A model generated the notes under the pieces. It saw only the letters and a program-made list of their open reading frames with translations. It searched no databases and was not told the DNA's origin. Positions 31,377 to 31,849 of a stretch of DNA of 31,849 nt are shown in pieces. A program made the translations under genes and the position numbers. Every line of letters begins with the position of its first letter. Positions within the stretch are counted from its first letter, which is position 1. This DNA is from an uncultured Clostridia bacterium (GTDB lineage Bacteria; Bacillota; Clostridia; Christensenellales; Aristaeellaceae): NCBI GenBank assembly GCA_934621485.1, contig CAKTUS010000026.1, positions 1-31,849 on the forward strand, in the 5' to 3' direction.

Positions 31377-31849
31377 GTCAAAGAACCCTCTCCGAGGTGT
31401 TGTCAGAGGGGCTGCGGCCCCTCTGACGGTCGTCGCATTGACCGGCTTTGCCGGTCGGGCGGAGAGTTTTCGGCTCTGCCGAAAGCCTTCCGCCAGTCCT
31501 TCGTCAAAAAGATCGCCGTCAGGCGACCTTTTTTGACGCGAGACATACTTTGCCTATCCGCCTGCGGCTCGCCGGACGGCAAAGCACGTAAGGAAAGCCT
31601 TGCTGCGCAGGGCTGCCGAACCTGACGTACACCGCCGCCGGGTTCGGAATCAAAACCACCAGCAAAGCTGGTGGTCAGAGTGTCGCCCCCCTGATTGGCC
31701 GCCATCGTCTGGAAGCAGCGCTTCGCTGGTTCGCGGGGAAAGTGCTGCGGCATAAGGCTTAGGGGCTTCGCCCCTAAACCCCCGGCAGGAGGCAGTGCCT
31801 CCTGCACCTCCACTTTTTCAGCAACCTGCCCACCAGCAAAGCTGGTGGT
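31377..31849. repeat. Composite hairpin repeat locus D, running off the window
   Basis: Hairpin-dense mosaic. A Y start in plus orientation (GTCAAAGAACCCTCT) is followed by stems GTCAGAGGGGC/GCCCCTCTGAC (31402-31427), GACCGGC/GCCGGTC (31440-31456) and TTTCGGC/GCCGAAA (31468-31484). Then an inverted Y runs from a TCGCC/GGCGA terminator hairpin (31503-31537) through the CTTTGCC palindrome (31548-31584) and a CCTTGC hairpin to a GGTTCGG-type hairpin. Module X follows between two ACCACCAGC/GCTGGTGGT hairpins (31655-31675 and 31829-31849). No gene was found. Confidence 0.8.
31676..31829 (+). mobile_element. X element, copy 3 (plus orientation)
   Basis: This 154-bp unit begins CAGAGTGTCG and ends CTTTTTCAGCAACCTG. 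Its right two thirds match copy 1 closely, including stem GCAGGAGGC/GCCTCCTGC (31785-31805). A TTAGGGG/CCCCTAA hairpin (31759-31777) is clearest here. The left third has diverged. It is flanked on both sides by the same ACCACCAGC hairpin. Confidence 0.6.

Overview
The window reads as the chromosome of a GC-rich, low-oxygen Gram-positive bacterium of the class Clostridia, probably a gut species. This rests on Clostridia-type gene order (acpP-rnc-smc-ftsY; tmcAL divergent from pta-ackA-yceD), strong AGGAGG ribosome sites, acetate fermentation genes (pta-ackA), and an ABC sugar importer with no ATPase of its own. The genus cannot be fixed from the sequence alone.

Layout. Positions 1-528 hold a cut-off intergenic repeat and terminators but no gene. 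Positions 529-13394 form one ten-gene minus-strand operon from a sigma-A-like promoter near 13513-13541: a membrane-anchored beta-propeller protein, plsX, acpP, rnc, smc, ftsY, a DUF975 membrane protein, a GNAT acetyltransferase, a SpoU/TrmH RNA methyltransferase and a DUF436 protein. It mixes lipid synthesis, RNA processing, chromosome organisation and protein targeting. Divergent from it (13750-16131) are a GMP-synthase-like protein that has lost its glutaminase catalytic residues and an M19 dipeptidase. Next come minus-strand pta-ackA-yceD (16205-19106) and plus-strand tmcAL (19209-20375). In many Firmicutes yceD, rpmF and plsX are contiguous. Here rpmF is absent and the propeller/GMP-synthase-like/dipeptidase block lies in its place.

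Positions 20864-27117 form a sialic acid utilisation locus. A FadR-type regulator and a renin-binding-protein-type N-acylglucosamine 2-epimerase are read leftward. A solute-binding protein, two permeases and N-acetylneuraminate lyase are read rightward from a TTGACA promoter with an operator-like site on its -10. The implied route is uptake, then lyase (ManNAc plus pyruvate), then epimerase (GlcNAc); the kinase must lie elsewhere. An SGNH esterase follows after a 750-bp repeat region, then ybaB-recR and rmuC.

The most unusual content is between genes. A mosaic of hairpin-rich repeats occurs at 1-97, 20444-20854, 27120-27842 and 31377-31849. One module of about 156 bp ('X') occurs three times in two orientations. 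Each copy lies between two copies of a palindrome, and the palindrome differs from locus to locus. In one case X splits a hairpin that is uninterrupted in sister repeats. This looks like a small non-autonomous element that enters hairpins and duplicates them. No rRNA, tRNA, CRISPR array or transposase was found.
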